57,821 bases of DNA from Moorena producens 3L (lineage in GTDB: Bacteria; Cyanobacteriota; Cyanobacteriia; Cyanobacteriales; Coleofasciculaceae): contig NZ_GL890852.1 of assembly GCF_000211815.1 (NCBI RefSeq), positions 8,018-65,838 on the forward strand, given 5' to 3'. The position numbers and the translations under genes are program-made. Positions 19,301 to 28,240 of the stretch are shown piece after piece. The notes beneath the pieces are model-generated. The model did not search any database. It was not told where the DNA came from and was given only the letters and a program-made list of their open reading frames with translations. How positions within the stretch are numbered: position 1 is the first letter of the stretch; the number at the start of each line of letters is the position of its first letter.

Positions 19301-22300
19301 CAAAGACGCCAACAACCCAGAAGAGAATCGACTCCATCTTCTAGCTCTAAACCCAAATCATCCTATTTAAAAGTACTTGCCCCTACTTCGGATAAGGTAT
19401 TAGATATTCCAGCAACTAGTATTATTTTACAATATGCTTTGGGAGCTGAGGTGGAACTTCGGGTCAATGGCAAACTGGTAGACCCCTCCTTCATTGGACG
19501 CACAGAAACAGATACACTAACTAATCTTATAACTCGGACTTGGTATGGTATTGTCCTTAGGGAAGGGGAAAACACGATCACTGCCACTATCGATGGGTCA
19601 GATAACGTAATTTCTATACCGGTACAAGTAAGGGGAACACCCGATAAACTGGTTGTGGAAACGCGCGAGGCTCGTATCCCAGCGGATGGACGTTCTCTAG
19701 CAACGGTTCAGGGTCGGTTATTGGATAAATTCGGTAATGTCTCTCACCGCGATACCATTGTTACCTTATACGCCAGTGACGGTGAGTTCGTTGGTGTAGA
19801 CCAAAACCCAGACCACCCGGGATTTCAGGTAGAAGCTCGAAAGGGGCAATTTACTACTGAACTGCGCTCAGGCTTAGACGCTAAAACCATTCGGATTAGT
19901 GCTGCTACTAGTGATTTAGAAGCCTTTACCCAAATGCAGTTTGACACTGCACTGCGCCCGAGTTTAATCACCGGTGTGATCGATATGCGTTTGGGAACTG
20001 AAGGGACAGACTTTTTCAAGAGCTTTCGGGACTTTTTACCAGAAGATGAAGATGATGACACTAAATTTGACATCCGATCCGCTGCTTTCTTCACCGGAAG
20101 CCTTGGGAATTGGTTAATCACTGGGTCATTTAATACTGACCATGCTTTGAACAAAGGCTGTGATTGTAATGACAGTAATCGGTTATTTCGCGAGTACCAA
20201 TCCTCTGAACAAGACTATCCCGTTTACGGTGATAGTTCGACAGTGGATGTAACCACTCCTTCTATAGATAATCTCTATCTGAGGCTAGAACGCTCTGGTA
20301 CAAAAGTAGGAATAGAAGCGGACTATTTGATGTGGGGGGATTACAACACTGACGAGTTTTCTAGACGCTCTCAGCTATTTACCTCCACGAGGCGCAAACT
20401 CCACGGCTTCAAGACTAACTACAACTTTGGTAAGTTTCAAATTACTGGATTGTTCGCCAATAACGTGGAAGGCTTCCAGCGGGATACGATTGCCCCTGAT
20501 GGTACTAGTGGTTTTTACTTTCTTTCCCGGCGACTATTGGTTGCTGGTTCAGAAGAGGTTTACATCGAGTTAGAAGAACTACAGCGACCTGGTACTGTAA
20601 TTAAACGAGAACGTCTCAGTCGGGTCAGTGACTATGAAATTGACTATGACCGTGGCACTTTATTGTTCAACCAACCAATGTTACGTACTGACTTGGATCA
20701 GGAAGGACGAGTCTTAGTGCGACGGATTGTTGTTACCTATCAATTTGATGGGGATAGCGAAGATACTAATATTTACGCAGGTCGGTTTCAATACAACTTT
20801 TCTCGGGAACTTAATCAAGAGAGTTGGCTCGGCGCTAGCTATCTGCGGGAAAATCAGGGAGCTAGAGACTTTGAACTTTATGGTGTGGATGCTTTGTTCT
20901 CCTTCGGGGAGGATGTTCAATTAATCACAGAATACGCTCACTCTACCAATGATTCTGACGAATTAGGCTTAGTAAGCGGTTCAGCCTACCGCGTCCAACT
21001 AGACGGTAAATTTGGTGATGGTTTCTCCGGTAAGGCTTATTTGCGCTCCACTGAAACCGGCTTTGCCAATAACGCTACCGTTAGCTTTGTTCCTGGTCAA
21101 ACCCGTTATGGTGCTCAGTTTCTGGCCAAACTGACTGATACGACTAATTTTCGGGTACAGGTAGACCGGGAAACTAACCGAGGTATAGCCCCCCGAGTTG
21201 TTACTAGCTTTGGTGATTTATTCGACCCCCGTACCGAACCCCAGGCTGGTAATCGAGTGGATAATTCCCTGACTACTGTAATTGCAGGGATTAAGCAACG
21301 TATTGGTCCGGGTAGCCTCCAACTCGACTGGGTATTTCGCGATCGCGAAGACCGTAAAGATGACTCTAGAAGTCGTACATCCAATCAGTTGCGATCGCGT
21401 TTTAAAATGCCCTTAACTGATAACCTCACTTTCCAGGCTCTCAATGAACTAACTCTATCCAGCGAAACCGATTCAGTGTATTCAGACCGGACTGCGATCG
21501 GATTAGACTGGCGAGTATATCCAGGAATTACTATCAATGTGGGACAACAATGGTTTACCCGAGGGCAATTGGAGGGCAAGCAAATTACCCATCTTGGTGT
21601 TAGTGGCGATTACAATCTTGGCTCTGATACCACCATCTCTGGACGTTACTCTATTGTCGGGGGATTAGATGAGATGACCGGTCAGGGCGCTATCGGATTG
21701 AAGCACGGCTGGACGATTTTCCCTGGTATGCGACTAAACCTTGCTTATGAGCGGGTATTAGGTAACTTCCTTGGAGAAAATGCTGCTGCTGATCAGTTCA
21801 GTCAACCCTACGCTTTTGGTCAAGGAGCCTCTGCCCTTGGATTTGAGAGTGGAGAAAGCTACAGTATCGGATTTGAATACACTGACAGTCCTGATTTCAA
21901 AGCGAGCTTCAAATGGGAGCATCGTTCTTCTAATCGTGGCAACAACACTGTAATCACTGGTGCCGCCTCTGGGAAATTGTCTCCTGCGATAACTGCTTTG
22001 TTTAGTTATCGGCAGGCGAATGGTGCTAATCAAAGGCTTAGGAGCCGATTAGGAAATTCGATCAATCTCAGGGTAGGTGTTGCTTACCGCAATCCCGAGA
22101 GCGATAACTTTAACGCTTTAATGCGCTATGAATTTCGCCAGAATCCCGCTACTATTCCCGACACGATTTTATTGGGCAGTGGTAGTGGTTATAACGAACA
22201 TCTATTTTCCGGCGAAATGATATATGCTCCCAACTGGCGATGGGAATTCTACGGTAAATATGCTTTGCGTTATAGTAAATCCTATTTATCCAATGATTTA

Positions 22301-22804
22301 ATCGGAGATAGCACCATTCATCTCGGTCAACTCAGAGCATCCTATCGTTTAGGCTACAACTGGGATATAGTCGGTGAAGGTCGCTTTATCTCTCAACCTT
22401 CAGCAGACTACTTTGAAAATGGCTTCCTGATTGAAACTGGCTACTACCTGAGTCCGAGTCTGCGCCTTGCGGCTGGATACGCTTTTGGTAATATTGACGA
22501 CTACGACTTCCGTGGCTCTCGTTCCGCCAGTGGTCCGTATTTAGGACTTACTGTCAAACTTGATGGGCTGATTGGTAATCTATTTGGCGGCTTTGGCAAT
22601 CAAAAGGTAGCACCACCCCAGCAGCAGGAATCTCAAACTGAATCCATTGTTGAAGATAACCAAAACCAAGACAATCCCAAGAAAACTAACCAACCTGTGG
22701 TTGAAGAAGGGCTAGAAGACAACAGCAAACCCCTTTCTAACGACAAATCCGAAGACGACAACACACAAGCAATAAGAATAGAAAAAAATAGTGTGTTCCG
22801 GTAA
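16334..22804 (+). CDS. Giant outer-membrane protein with 68-aa repeats, Ig-like domains and beta-barrel
   Basis: 2156 aa. A signal peptide covers 1-34. Degenerate QLPxLDL/SFN motifs (40-180) precede ten repeats of 67-77 aa (about 180-890: IAYAPDIDIQVGDLPEF, PNLDLTNDKLDNLQL). A basic stretch (RQRRRNRRQRRQQ, about 981) follows, then Ig-like domains (about 1008-1100, 1101-1205). From about 1207 to 2090 comes a membrane barrel with alternating aromatic strands and the YPVYGDSS signature of large Ig-plus-barrel outer-membrane proteins. A polar Asn/Gln/Glu tail ends it. Start overlaps the previous stop, so it is translationally coupled to the DUF11/SdrD_B protein. Likely it anchors or exports those proteins (inference). 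The repeats may form a stalk or beta-solenoid; I know no match for them. Confidence 0.85.
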   Translation: MKLTNNYNTSCKLQLMGAIAGSVTMVLYPAIAEAESTQAAEDKLPVIDLKPSQLPSLDLKQEPILSFNPGLVPSLNQNEQSTTIALRQSSSFNINDGQFPRFDVRSDQVPRLNLKREPIVSFNSTLTPSPIQQTEPSSDIALAPVVDLSTSRLPSFDLLPGQLPQLNSPKALLANLDLKQQQRVSLNRVNTEARQTIPIAATSSDTEITIAPDIDIQVGDLPEFAVNGELPNLDLSNAQLDHLQLRTQQTVSLNPTVNNEARQTIPIPETQLDQEIAYAPDIDIQVGDLPEFAVNGELPNLDLSNAQLDNLQLRTQQTVSLNPTVNNEARQTIPIPETQLDQEIAYAPGIDIQVGDLPEFAVNGEQLPNLDLSNAQLDNLQLRSRSVTYGQSQQRVSLNPTVNPQAGETIPNAESQSPQDIAYAPGIDIQVGELPNFELNGEQFPNLDLTNDKLDNLQLRTQQRVSLNPTVNPQAGETIPNAESQSPQDIAYAPGIDIQVGELPNFELNGEQFPNLDLTNAQLDNLQLRSRSVTYGQSQQRVSLNPTVNPLARQTIPYPETQLDQDIAYAPDIDIQVGDLPEFTVNGEQFPNLDLTNDKLDNLQLRTQQTVSLNRVNTEARQTIPYPETQSNQEIAYAPDIDIQVGDLPEFAVNGEQFPNLDLTNDKLDNLQLRTQQTVSLNRVNTEARQTIPYPETQSNQEIAYAPDIDIQVGDLPEFAVNGEQFPNLDLTNDKLDNLQLRTQQTVSLNRVNTEARQTIPYPETQSNQEIAYAPDIDIQVGDLPEFTVNGEQFPNLDLTNDKLDNLELPSQQSISLNRVNPEGRQTIPIPETQSNQEIAYAPDIDIQVGDLPEFAVNGELPNLDLNQAQLDKLEVRSRSVTYGQSQQTVSFNPTVNPEPIQQIEASPEVIEPSQEQLISFNLRQEQLASFDLTQEQLLSLDLTQRASLNLDLKPVELPTIAFAELGEEYQDTLEIANYWIRQRRRNRRQRRQQPRRESTPSSSSKPKSSYLKVLAPTSDKVLDIPATSIILQYALGAEVELRVNGKLVDPSFIGRTETDTLTNLITRTWYGIVLREGENTITATIDGSDNVISIPVQVRGTPDKLVVETREARIPADGRSLATVQGRLLDKFGNVSHRDTIVTLYASDGEFVGVDQNPDHPGFQVEARKGQFTTELRSGLDAKTIRISAATSDLEAFTQMQFDTALRPSLITGVIDMRLGTEGTDFFKSFRDFLPEDEDDDTKFDIRSAAFFTGSLGNWLITGSFNTDHALNKGCDCNDSNRLFREYQSSEQDYPVYGDSSTVDVTTPSIDNLYLRLERSGTKVGIEADYLMWGDYNTDEFSRRSQLFTSTRRKLHGFKTNYNFGKFQITGLFANNVEGFQRDTIAPDGTSGFYFLSRRLLVAGSEEVYIELEELQRPGTVIKRERLSRVSDYEIDYDRGTLLFNQPMLRTDLDQEGRVLVRRIVVTYQFDGDSEDTNIYAGRFQYNFSRELNQESWLGASYLRENQGARDFELYGVDALFSFGEDVQLITEYAHSTNDSDELGLVSGSAYRVQLDGKFGDGFSGKAYLRSTETGFANNATVSFVPGQTRYGAQFLAKLTDTTNFRVQVDRETNRGIAPRVVTSFGDLFDPRTEPQAGNRVDNSLTTVIAGIKQRIGPGSLQLDWVFRDREDRKDDSRSRTSNQLRSRFKMPLTDNLTFQALNELTLSSETDSVYSDRTAIGLDWRVYPGITINVGQQWFTRGQLEGKQITHLGVSGDYNLGSDTTISGRYSIVGGLDEMTGQGAIGLKHGWTIFPGMRLNLAYERVLGNFLGENAAADQFSQPYAFGQGASALGFESGESYSIGFEYTDSPDFKASFKWEHRSSNRGNNTVITGAASGKLSPAITALFSYRQANGANQRLRSRLGNSINLRVGVAYRNPESDNFNALMRYEFRQNPATIPDTILLGSGSGYNEHLFSGEMIYAPNWRWEFYGKYALRYSKSYLSNDLIGDSTIHLGQLRASYRLGYNWDIVGEGRFISQPSADYFENGFLIETGYYLSPSLRLAAGYAFGNIDDYDFRGSRSASGPYLGLTVKLDGLIGNLFGGFGNQKVAPPQQQESQTESIVEDNQNQDNPKKTNQPVVEEGLEDNSKPLSNDKSEDDNTQAIRIEKNSVFR
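17481..17510. repeat. Palindromic element C inside the outer-membrane gene (1)
   Basis: GTTCGCGTAGCGTGACC plus TACGGTCAATCGC, adding RSRSVTYGQS in place of RT. It belongs to a family also found outside the gene (28771-28830, 30336-30368, 35228-35258). Confidence 0.8.
17919..17948. repeat. Palindromic element C inside the outer-membrane gene (2)
   Basis: Identical to the copy at 17481, at the same place in a later protein repeat, so it probably spread by repeat duplication. Confidence 0.8.
18963..18992. repeat. Palindromic element C inside the outer-membrane gene (3)
   Basis: Third copy at the same place in the last protein repeat; the flanking repeat is more divergent (LEVRSRSVTYGQSQQ). Confidence 0.8.
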
Positions 22805-22965
22805 TTGATGATTGGTGATTTGAGTATAACAACCAATTAATGAGTTTTTTACTATTATTAATTACCAGAAATATCTAGTTTATCTTTAACTATAAATGGT
22901 GTCAGACCATAAACCAGTAAAAAATTACTATTTATCAGTATATTCATCTTTAAAAGGAAGCAGCT

Positions 22966-24879
22966 ATGACTCCAAATATAATTACTTCGGATTTAAAGTC
23001 AGAAGTCTACCTCAAACTCTCAAAAAAAAATCCTTACTATTCTAGTTTAATTTCAGGTTGTATTAATAAAAAAGAAAACCCTAGACTTATCAAAACAAAC
23101 CAGTATATACCTAGTTTATTATCAACCCTAGACTCAAAAGAGTTCATCCATACTGTTACCGTTTGCCTTTTGCCTTTTGCCTTTTGCCTTTTGCCTTTTG
23201 CCTTGATTAAGCCAGCCCTAGCCCAACCAAAACCATCACCCCTAAAAGTAGTCGTCAATAGCAACCAAGATGGTTCAGTAAAACCAGACAATAACTTAAC
23301 CCTGAGGGAAGCTATTAACCTGATCAACGGCACATTAACCCTAGACCAACTTAGTCCCACAGAAAAAGCTCAAGTAGAATCCCTAAGTTCCCCAGCACGG
23401 TCAAAAATAGAGTTTAATTTACCTGGCCAGCAAACCACTATTCGTTTGGTAGAACACTTGCCGCCCATCGCGACTGCTGGAGTAATCGTAGATGGCACTA
23501 CCCAACCTGGCTATAACCGAGATCAATCAGCTACTGCTGAGATTGAAATCCCGATTCCATTGGTGGCAATTACTCCAGCGGAAACAGTAGAAATTTTTCA
23601 AGGTTTGACAATTATTAATGATGATGTTATTATAAAAGGTTTAAGTATATATGGATTTAACGGTGAGCACCAAGCAACTGTCATCTCAACACCAGCAGAC
23701 ATATTGATTTCCCATCGGCTGCCACCCGACTACGACAGTAAATTTTACAAGAGTCAGTTTGCTGCCGACAAACCTCCCCAATCGGTGATTATAGAAAACA
23801 CTTGGCTAGGTATACCCCCCGATGAGAGTATGCCATCAACCATGTCAGCTTTTGGGGTATGGGTGTTTAACGGGACAGGAGTTACGATCCGGCGTAATCG
23901 AATTGCTTATCACGACGGTAGCGGGATTATTACCTCCAAGCAGGCGAGGGATCTAACGATTACCGAGAATATCATCGTTGGTAACGGGATGGCTGGGATG
24001 CCAGATGCTATTCGTCTAGATGGTACTATCGACAACACCACTATTGACTCTAACTTAATTTGCGGCAACGACGGCAGCGCTGTGTACCTATTTAAACCTA
24101 TGGGTGCTGTCAGCATTCGGAATAACCAAATTAAGTATAATGGACACCGTTTACGTCGGGCTGCCATATATTTGATGGGAGATGACCATCAAGTCATTGG
24201 TAACCAAATCACTCACCAAGCAGGACCAGGAGTGGTGGTTGCTGCTTATCCAGAAAGCGATCGCAATATCATCCAAGATAATCAATTTGCGGCTCTAGAA
24301 GGGCTGAGCATTGACCTAGTAACTAGAAACCACACCGGAGCAAGGCATTATCAAGTGGGTGATGGACCAAACCCCAAGCGAGACTCTCCTAACCGTAGGC
24401 GAGACACTGGCAATAATGCTGTGAATACACCTCGGTGGTTAGCGGTAGAGTTTTTTCAACGGGATGGTCAGGTGAGTTTGGATGGGTTAGCTGACCCTGG
24501 TTCTGAGGTAGATATCTATCTTGTCGAGCAGGTTTCTCCAAAAACCCCTGGTTATGGTGCCTTGAGTAGGAAGATTGCTAGCACTGAAGCAGATCAAGAT
24601 GGGAAGTTTGGGATTAGTCTTAGTAATGTCCAGCCTGGGGATTACCTGAGTGCGATCGCAACTCACCCAGACTACGGTACCTCGGAACCAGCTGTGACTG
24701 TGGTAGTGCGTTCTCTTGATGATCCAGGGAATAGTATCGAGACCCGGTCAGCAACAACTCTACCGAACACAGCAAAGCCCCAGTGTACCAGCCGTCCAGT
24801 GGCCAGGGTTCCGGTACAACCACAGTCCCCACAAATACCTGAACCGATACTTTTTAGCTACCAAAGTCTACCAAGATAG
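22966..24879 (+). CDS. Secreted right-handed parallel beta-helix protein, 637 aa
   Basis: An export signal lies unusually deep (hydrophobic core at about 65-80, cleavage after ALA near 85). The mature part begins as in cyanobacterial and bacterial surface beta-helix proteins (VVNSNQDGSVKPDNNLTLREAINL). A pectate-lyase-like solenoid follows (about 210-490), with rungs such as VTIRRNRIAYHDGSGI, LTITENIIVGNG and VSIRNNQIKYNG. An Ig-like domain closes it (about 505-590). No lyase catalytic residues are evident, so it may bind or remodel polysaccharide, or be structural. The signal core is encoded by TTTTGCC heptamers, which makes the frame sensitive to repeat number. The upstream 60 residues are not signal-like; the start at ATG 22966 follows AAAGGAAG. 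It ends the surface-protein locus. Confidence 0.8.
   Translation: MTPNIITSDLKSEVYLKLSKKNPYYSSLISGCINKKENPRLIKTNQYIPSLLSTLDSKEFIHTVTVCLLPFAFCLLPFALIKPALAQPKPSPLKVVVNSNQDGSVKPDNNLTLREAINLINGTLTLDQLSPTEKAQVESLSSPARSKIEFNLPGQQTTIRLVEHLPPIATAGVIVDGTTQPGYNRDQSATAEIEIPIPLVAITPAETVEIFQGLTIINDDVIIKGLSIYGFNGEHQATVISTPADILISHRLPPDYDSKFYKSQFAADKPPQSVIIENTWLGIPPDESMPSTMSAFGVWVFNGTGVTIRRNRIAYHDGSGIITSKQARDLTITENIIVGNGMAGMPDAIRLDGTIDNTTIDSNLICGNDGSAVYLFKPMGAVSIRNNQIKYNGHRLRRAAIYLMGDDHQVIGNQITHQAGPGVVVAAYPESDRNIIQDNQFAALEGLSIDLVTRNHTGARHYQVGDGPNPKRDSPNRRRDTGNNAVNTPRWLAVEFFQRDGQVSLDGLADPGSEVDIYLVEQVSPKTPGYGALSRKIASTEADQDGKFGISLSNVQPGDYLSAIATHPDYGTSEPAVTVVVRSLDDPGNSIETRSATTLPNTAKPQCTSRPVARVPVQPQSPQIPEPILFSYQSLPR
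23161..23202 (+). repeat. TTTTGCC heptamer array encoding the signal-peptide core
   Basis: One GTTTGCC followed by five perfect TTTTGCC units inside the open frame. Three units (21 nt) encode CLLPFAF, here repeated about twice. Because 7 is not a multiple of 3, gain or loss of one unit shifts the frame. Confidence 0.92.
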
Positions 24880-25448
24880 ACCAAGGCTCGCCAATGCAAG
24901 ATGCAATAGCATCCAGGGGGTATCTCCCAAAGCTCTCGGGAATATCCCGCGAGCGCCATAAAAATGTCAAAAAAGTTTAACACCGGGATGTAACCGCAAC
25001 TATTAAAGCCTTGGTTTTCGGCTTTAATTTAAGTTACATAATAATCCCTGTCGGTGTTACCCTAATTTAAGTCTAACAAATAATAAGAGTTTTTGGTAGA
25101 CTCTGCGACATTTTATCTAGCTGTTTACTAACCCTGAATATCAATGGTCATGAAGGTTTGGACGTTATCTTGATAGAACAGGAGGAAGACTTACAAGTAG
25201 AGTAGGATACGGATTTCTATGGATAATCCCCGATCGGAATAGTTTTTGGGAATAGCCTCAAACCCTTGTTCTACAACACTTCAAGTTTGTCTCGCCCTTT
25301 GTTATAGTAAACAACTACCTATAAATACACCAGGGGTATCTTGAGTAAAATGGTGTACACCCTCTCAATTAATTAACTAACATACAATCAAGATATACAA
25401 CCAATGGACTACGTAATTACAAGCAACACCTAACGATCATATACCTTA
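24880..25448. other. Intergenic region with two hairpins
   Basis: A stem-loop at 24931-24953 (GCTCTCGGGA/TCCCGCGAGC) and one at 25005-25025 (AAAGCC/GGCTTT) follow the beta-helix gene and may end its transcript. A short open stretch near 25135-25205 is not protein-like enough to call. The rest should hold the helicase promoter. Confidence 0.5.
24931..24953 (+). terminator. Possible terminator hairpin after the surface locus
   Basis: Stem GCTCTCGGGA with TCCCGCGAGC, one mismatch, three-base loop. There is no U-run directly after it, so intrinsic termination is uncertain. Confidence 0.4.
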
Positions 25449-28211
25449 TTGGAAAAACCTTGTGTGAATATTGCTACTTCATCAGTAGACCTTGACCCGA
25501 ACAACCTATTTCCCTTTGAACTCGATGAGTTCCAAAAACAGGCAATTGAGGCTCTCAATCATAGTCAGTCAGTAGTTGTCTGTGCTCCGACTGGTTCTGG
25601 GAAAACCCTGATTGGAGAATATACCATTTATCGTGCTTTGTCTCAAGGGGGACGTGTTTTCTACACCACCCCCCTCAAAGCGCTCTCCAACCAGAAACTA
25701 AGGGATTTTCGGGCAAAATTTGGCGCAGACAAAGTCGGTCTAGTTACCGGTGATTCCTCGGTCAACCGGGAAGCTTCTGTCTTAGTGATGACTACGGAAA
25801 TCTTCCGTAATATGCTCTATGGTACCCCAATTGGTCAAGTGGGAGCCTCTATGCTAGGGGTTGAGGCGGTCATCCTAGACGAATGTCACTACATGAATGA
25901 CCGACAACGAGGCACGGTTTGGGAAGAATCAATTATCTATTGTCCGCCAGATATCCAAATTGTTGCCCTCTCTGCCACTGTTGCCAATTCTGACCAGCTG
26001 ACCGACTGGCTCAATCAAGTTCATGGCTCCACTCAGCTAATTTACTCTGACTTCCGACCTGTTCCCCTAGAGTTTTACTTTGCCCATCCCAAGGGAATTG
26101 TCTCCCTGCTGAATGACGACCAAACCAAGATTAACAACTCCCTCAAAACCAGGCGTCCTAAAAGCAAGGACAAACATGGACGTCCGGAGGGCCCCAGCAT
26201 TAGCTCTGTGGTGAGCAAACTAAAAAAACGGGAGATGTTACCAGCTATTTACTTTATCTTTAGCCGCCGAGGCTGTGATAAGGCAGTAGATGAGATGGGT
26301 CCAATATCCCTGGTCAATGAACAAGAAGCAGCTCGACTCAAGAAACGGATTGATGAATTTATCACTAAGAATCCAGAAGCAGCTCGAACCAAACAAATTG
26401 ACCCCCTCTACCGAGGTATAGCTGCCCATCATGCTGGAATTTTACCTGCTTGGAAAGGTCTAGTAGAAGAACTATTCCAACAAGGACTAGTGAAGGTGGT
26501 ATTTGCGACAGAAACCCTAGCAGCAGGAATTAATATGCCTGCTCGTACCACGGTTATTTCCAGTCTATCTAAGCGTACTGACCGAGGACACCGGCTACTC
26601 ACTGCCTCTGAATTTTTGCAGATGGCTGGACGAGCAGGACGGCGAGGGATGGATACCAATGGCTATGTGGTGACCGTGCAAACCCCCTTTGAAGGGGCTA
26701 AGGAGGCGGCTTATCTAGCAACTGCTGGTGCTGATCCCCTAGTTAGTCAGTTTACCCCTACCTATGGTATGGTACTGAATTTGTTGCAAACTCACTCTCT
26801 GCCTCAAGCCAAGGAGTTAGTTGAACGCAGCTTTGCTCAGTACCTAGCTACTTTGTACCTAAAACCTCAACAACAGGCAATTACTGAACTGACTGCGGAA
26901 CTGACCAGAATTGATTTTCAACTGGCACCGGTAGATGTGGCAGTAATGGAAGGCTATCAAAAACTGAAGGAACACCTGAAAGTAGAGCGCCGCATTCTTA
27001 AAGACCTGCAACACCAAGCAGAGGTATCTGTTTCTAAAGCCGTATCCCAAGTGTTACAACAGGTGGAATCGGGAGCCATTCTCTATCTCAAGGGCAAGCA
27101 TGTGCCAGTGTCTTCTCCTGTTCCAGCTGTTTTAGTGTCTAAACAAAAGGGTTCCGGTCAATTCCCCTATCTGGTGTGCTTAAGTGCTGCTAACCGATGG
27201 TATGTGGCAACAACTGCTGATGTGATGGGGTTAGATGGCTTTCCTGAAGTGGCCGATGACCAAGTATCCAATGGCTCTACGGAAGATTACTCAACCGGCT
27301 CAACTCAAGGTGAATCCTCTGACATTATCACTCTTCGATACCTTGATATTGGAACTCTCCAGCCTCTAGAGGGACTTGAGATTAAGCCAGGTCAAGTCAA
27401 AGGCGGAAATGAAGATACTGAAGCCTTGGCTAACCAAGTCCCCACTATTGCTCAACTCTGGGTTGCTCCAGAAGTGAGGGAGCAACAAGGTGTTGTTGCT
27501 GATCTAGAGGGTCAAATGGAAACCCATGCTCTTCGTCAGTGGGGTAATCCCTCTCAACTGATCAAACGCCACAAAAAACGGTTGTTTTTGCAGGAGCAAA
27601 TTAACCAACGTCAAACTAAATTCCGAGAATACCAGGCTCAGCATTGGCACGAATTTCTGAACCTGATTGAAATTTTAAAGGAATCTGGCTCTTTGGAGGA
27701 CTTAACTCCCACTGTTCTGGGGCAAGTGGCTGCTTCGGTTCGGGGAGAAAATGAGTTGTGGCTAGCTTTAGCCATGCTGTCGGGAGAATTAGATGACTTA
27801 GACCCCCACCAACTGGCAGCAGCTTGCTCTGCTATAGTTACCGAAACCCCTAGACCGGATAGTTGGACAAACTATAAACCAAGTGAGGAAGTGCTAGAAG
27901 CATTGGGAAACCTCAGGAGGATTCGGCGTCAAGTATTTCAGCTACAGCGTCGATATCATGTCGCCTTACCGGTTTGGTCAGAGGATAGGTTAATTGGTCT
28001 AATAGAACAGTGGTCATTAGGCAAATCCTGGCGGGAGCTATGCGGAAATAGCAGTTTAGATGAAGGGGATGTGGTGCGAATCTTACGTCGAACCTTAGAT
28101 ATATTATCCCAAATTCCCCATGTGTTGCCTCTACCAGAGTCTTTAAAAGCTAATGCGATTCGTGCTGCTCAGTTACTTGACCGCTTTCCGGTTAATGAGC
28201 GAGTCAATTGA
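25449..28211 (+). CDS. Ski2-like DEAD/DEAH-box RNA helicase
   Basis: 920 aa, cytosolic SF2 helicase of the Ski2/Mtr4-like class common in cyanobacteria, thought to act in RNA unwinding and decay. Motif I is APTGSGKT (46-53), motif II DECH (144-147), motif III LSATVANS, motif VI QMAGRAGRRGMD. The C-terminal part (about 730-915) matches the DSHCT helical domain. I use TTG 25449; a GTG at 25464 is also possible, and no ATG lies close by in frame. The stop TGA (28209-28211) lies within TTGACA at the edge of an IS200/IS605 right end, so the insertion may have set the last codons. Confidence 0.92.
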   Translation: MEKPCVNIATSSVDLDPNNLFPFELDEFQKQAIEALNHSQSVVVCAPTGSGKTLIGEYTIYRALSQGGRVFYTTPLKALSNQKLRDFRAKFGADKVGLVTGDSSVNREASVLVMTTEIFRNMLYGTPIGQVGASMLGVEAVILDECHYMNDRQRGTVWEESIIYCPPDIQIVALSATVANSDQLTDWLNQVHGSTQLIYSDFRPVPLEFYFAHPKGIVSLLNDDQTKINNSLKTRRPKSKDKHGRPEGPSISSVVSKLKKREMLPAIYFIFSRRGCDKAVDEMGPISLVNEQEAARLKKRIDEFITKNPEAARTKQIDPLYRGIAAHHAGILPAWKGLVEELFQQGLVKVVFATETLAAGINMPARTTVISSLSKRTDRGHRLLTASEFLQMAGRAGRRGMDTNGYVVTVQTPFEGAKEAAYLATAGADPLVSQFTPTYGMVLNLLQTHSLPQAKELVERSFAQYLATLYLKPQQQAITELTAELTRIDFQLAPVDVAVMEGYQKLKEHLKVERRILKDLQHQAEVSVSKAVSQVLQQVESGAILYLKGKHVPVSSPVPAVLVSKQKGSGQFPYLVCLSAANRWYVATTADVMGLDGFPEVADDQVSNGSTEDYSTGSTQGESSDIITLRYLDIGTLQPLEGLEIKPGQVKGGNEDTEALANQVPTIAQLWVAPEVREQQGVVADLEGQMETHALRQWGNPSQLIKRHKKRLFLQEQINQRQTKFREYQAQHWHEFLNLIEILKESGSLEDLTPTVLGQVAASVRGENELWLALAMLSGELDDLDPHQLAAACSAIVTETPRPDSWTNYKPSEEVLEALGNLRRIRRQVFQLQRRYHVALPVWSEDRLIGLIEQWSLGKSWRELCGNSSLDEGDVVRILRRTLDILSQIPHVLPLPESLKANAIRAAQLLDRFPVNERVN

Positions 28212-28240
28212 CACTCCCCGCGCCTATTGAAGCGGGGATT
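28208..28240 (-). mobile_element. IS200/IS605-type right-end hairpin
   Basis: CCCCGC/GCGGGG stem followed, on the minus strand, by GGGGAGTGTCAA, the usual end of cyanobacterial TnpB elements. It lies directly downstream of the tnpB remnant. Confidence 0.65.

Noticed and set aside
21115..21384. Minus-strand frames inside the outer-membrane barrel region
   Set aside because: Overlap a clearly coding plus-strand gene and lack any family resemblance.
25130..25210. Short open stretch NINGHEGLDVILIEQEED
   Set aside because: No start, about 25 codons, stops on both sides; could be a degraded gene but cannot be supported.
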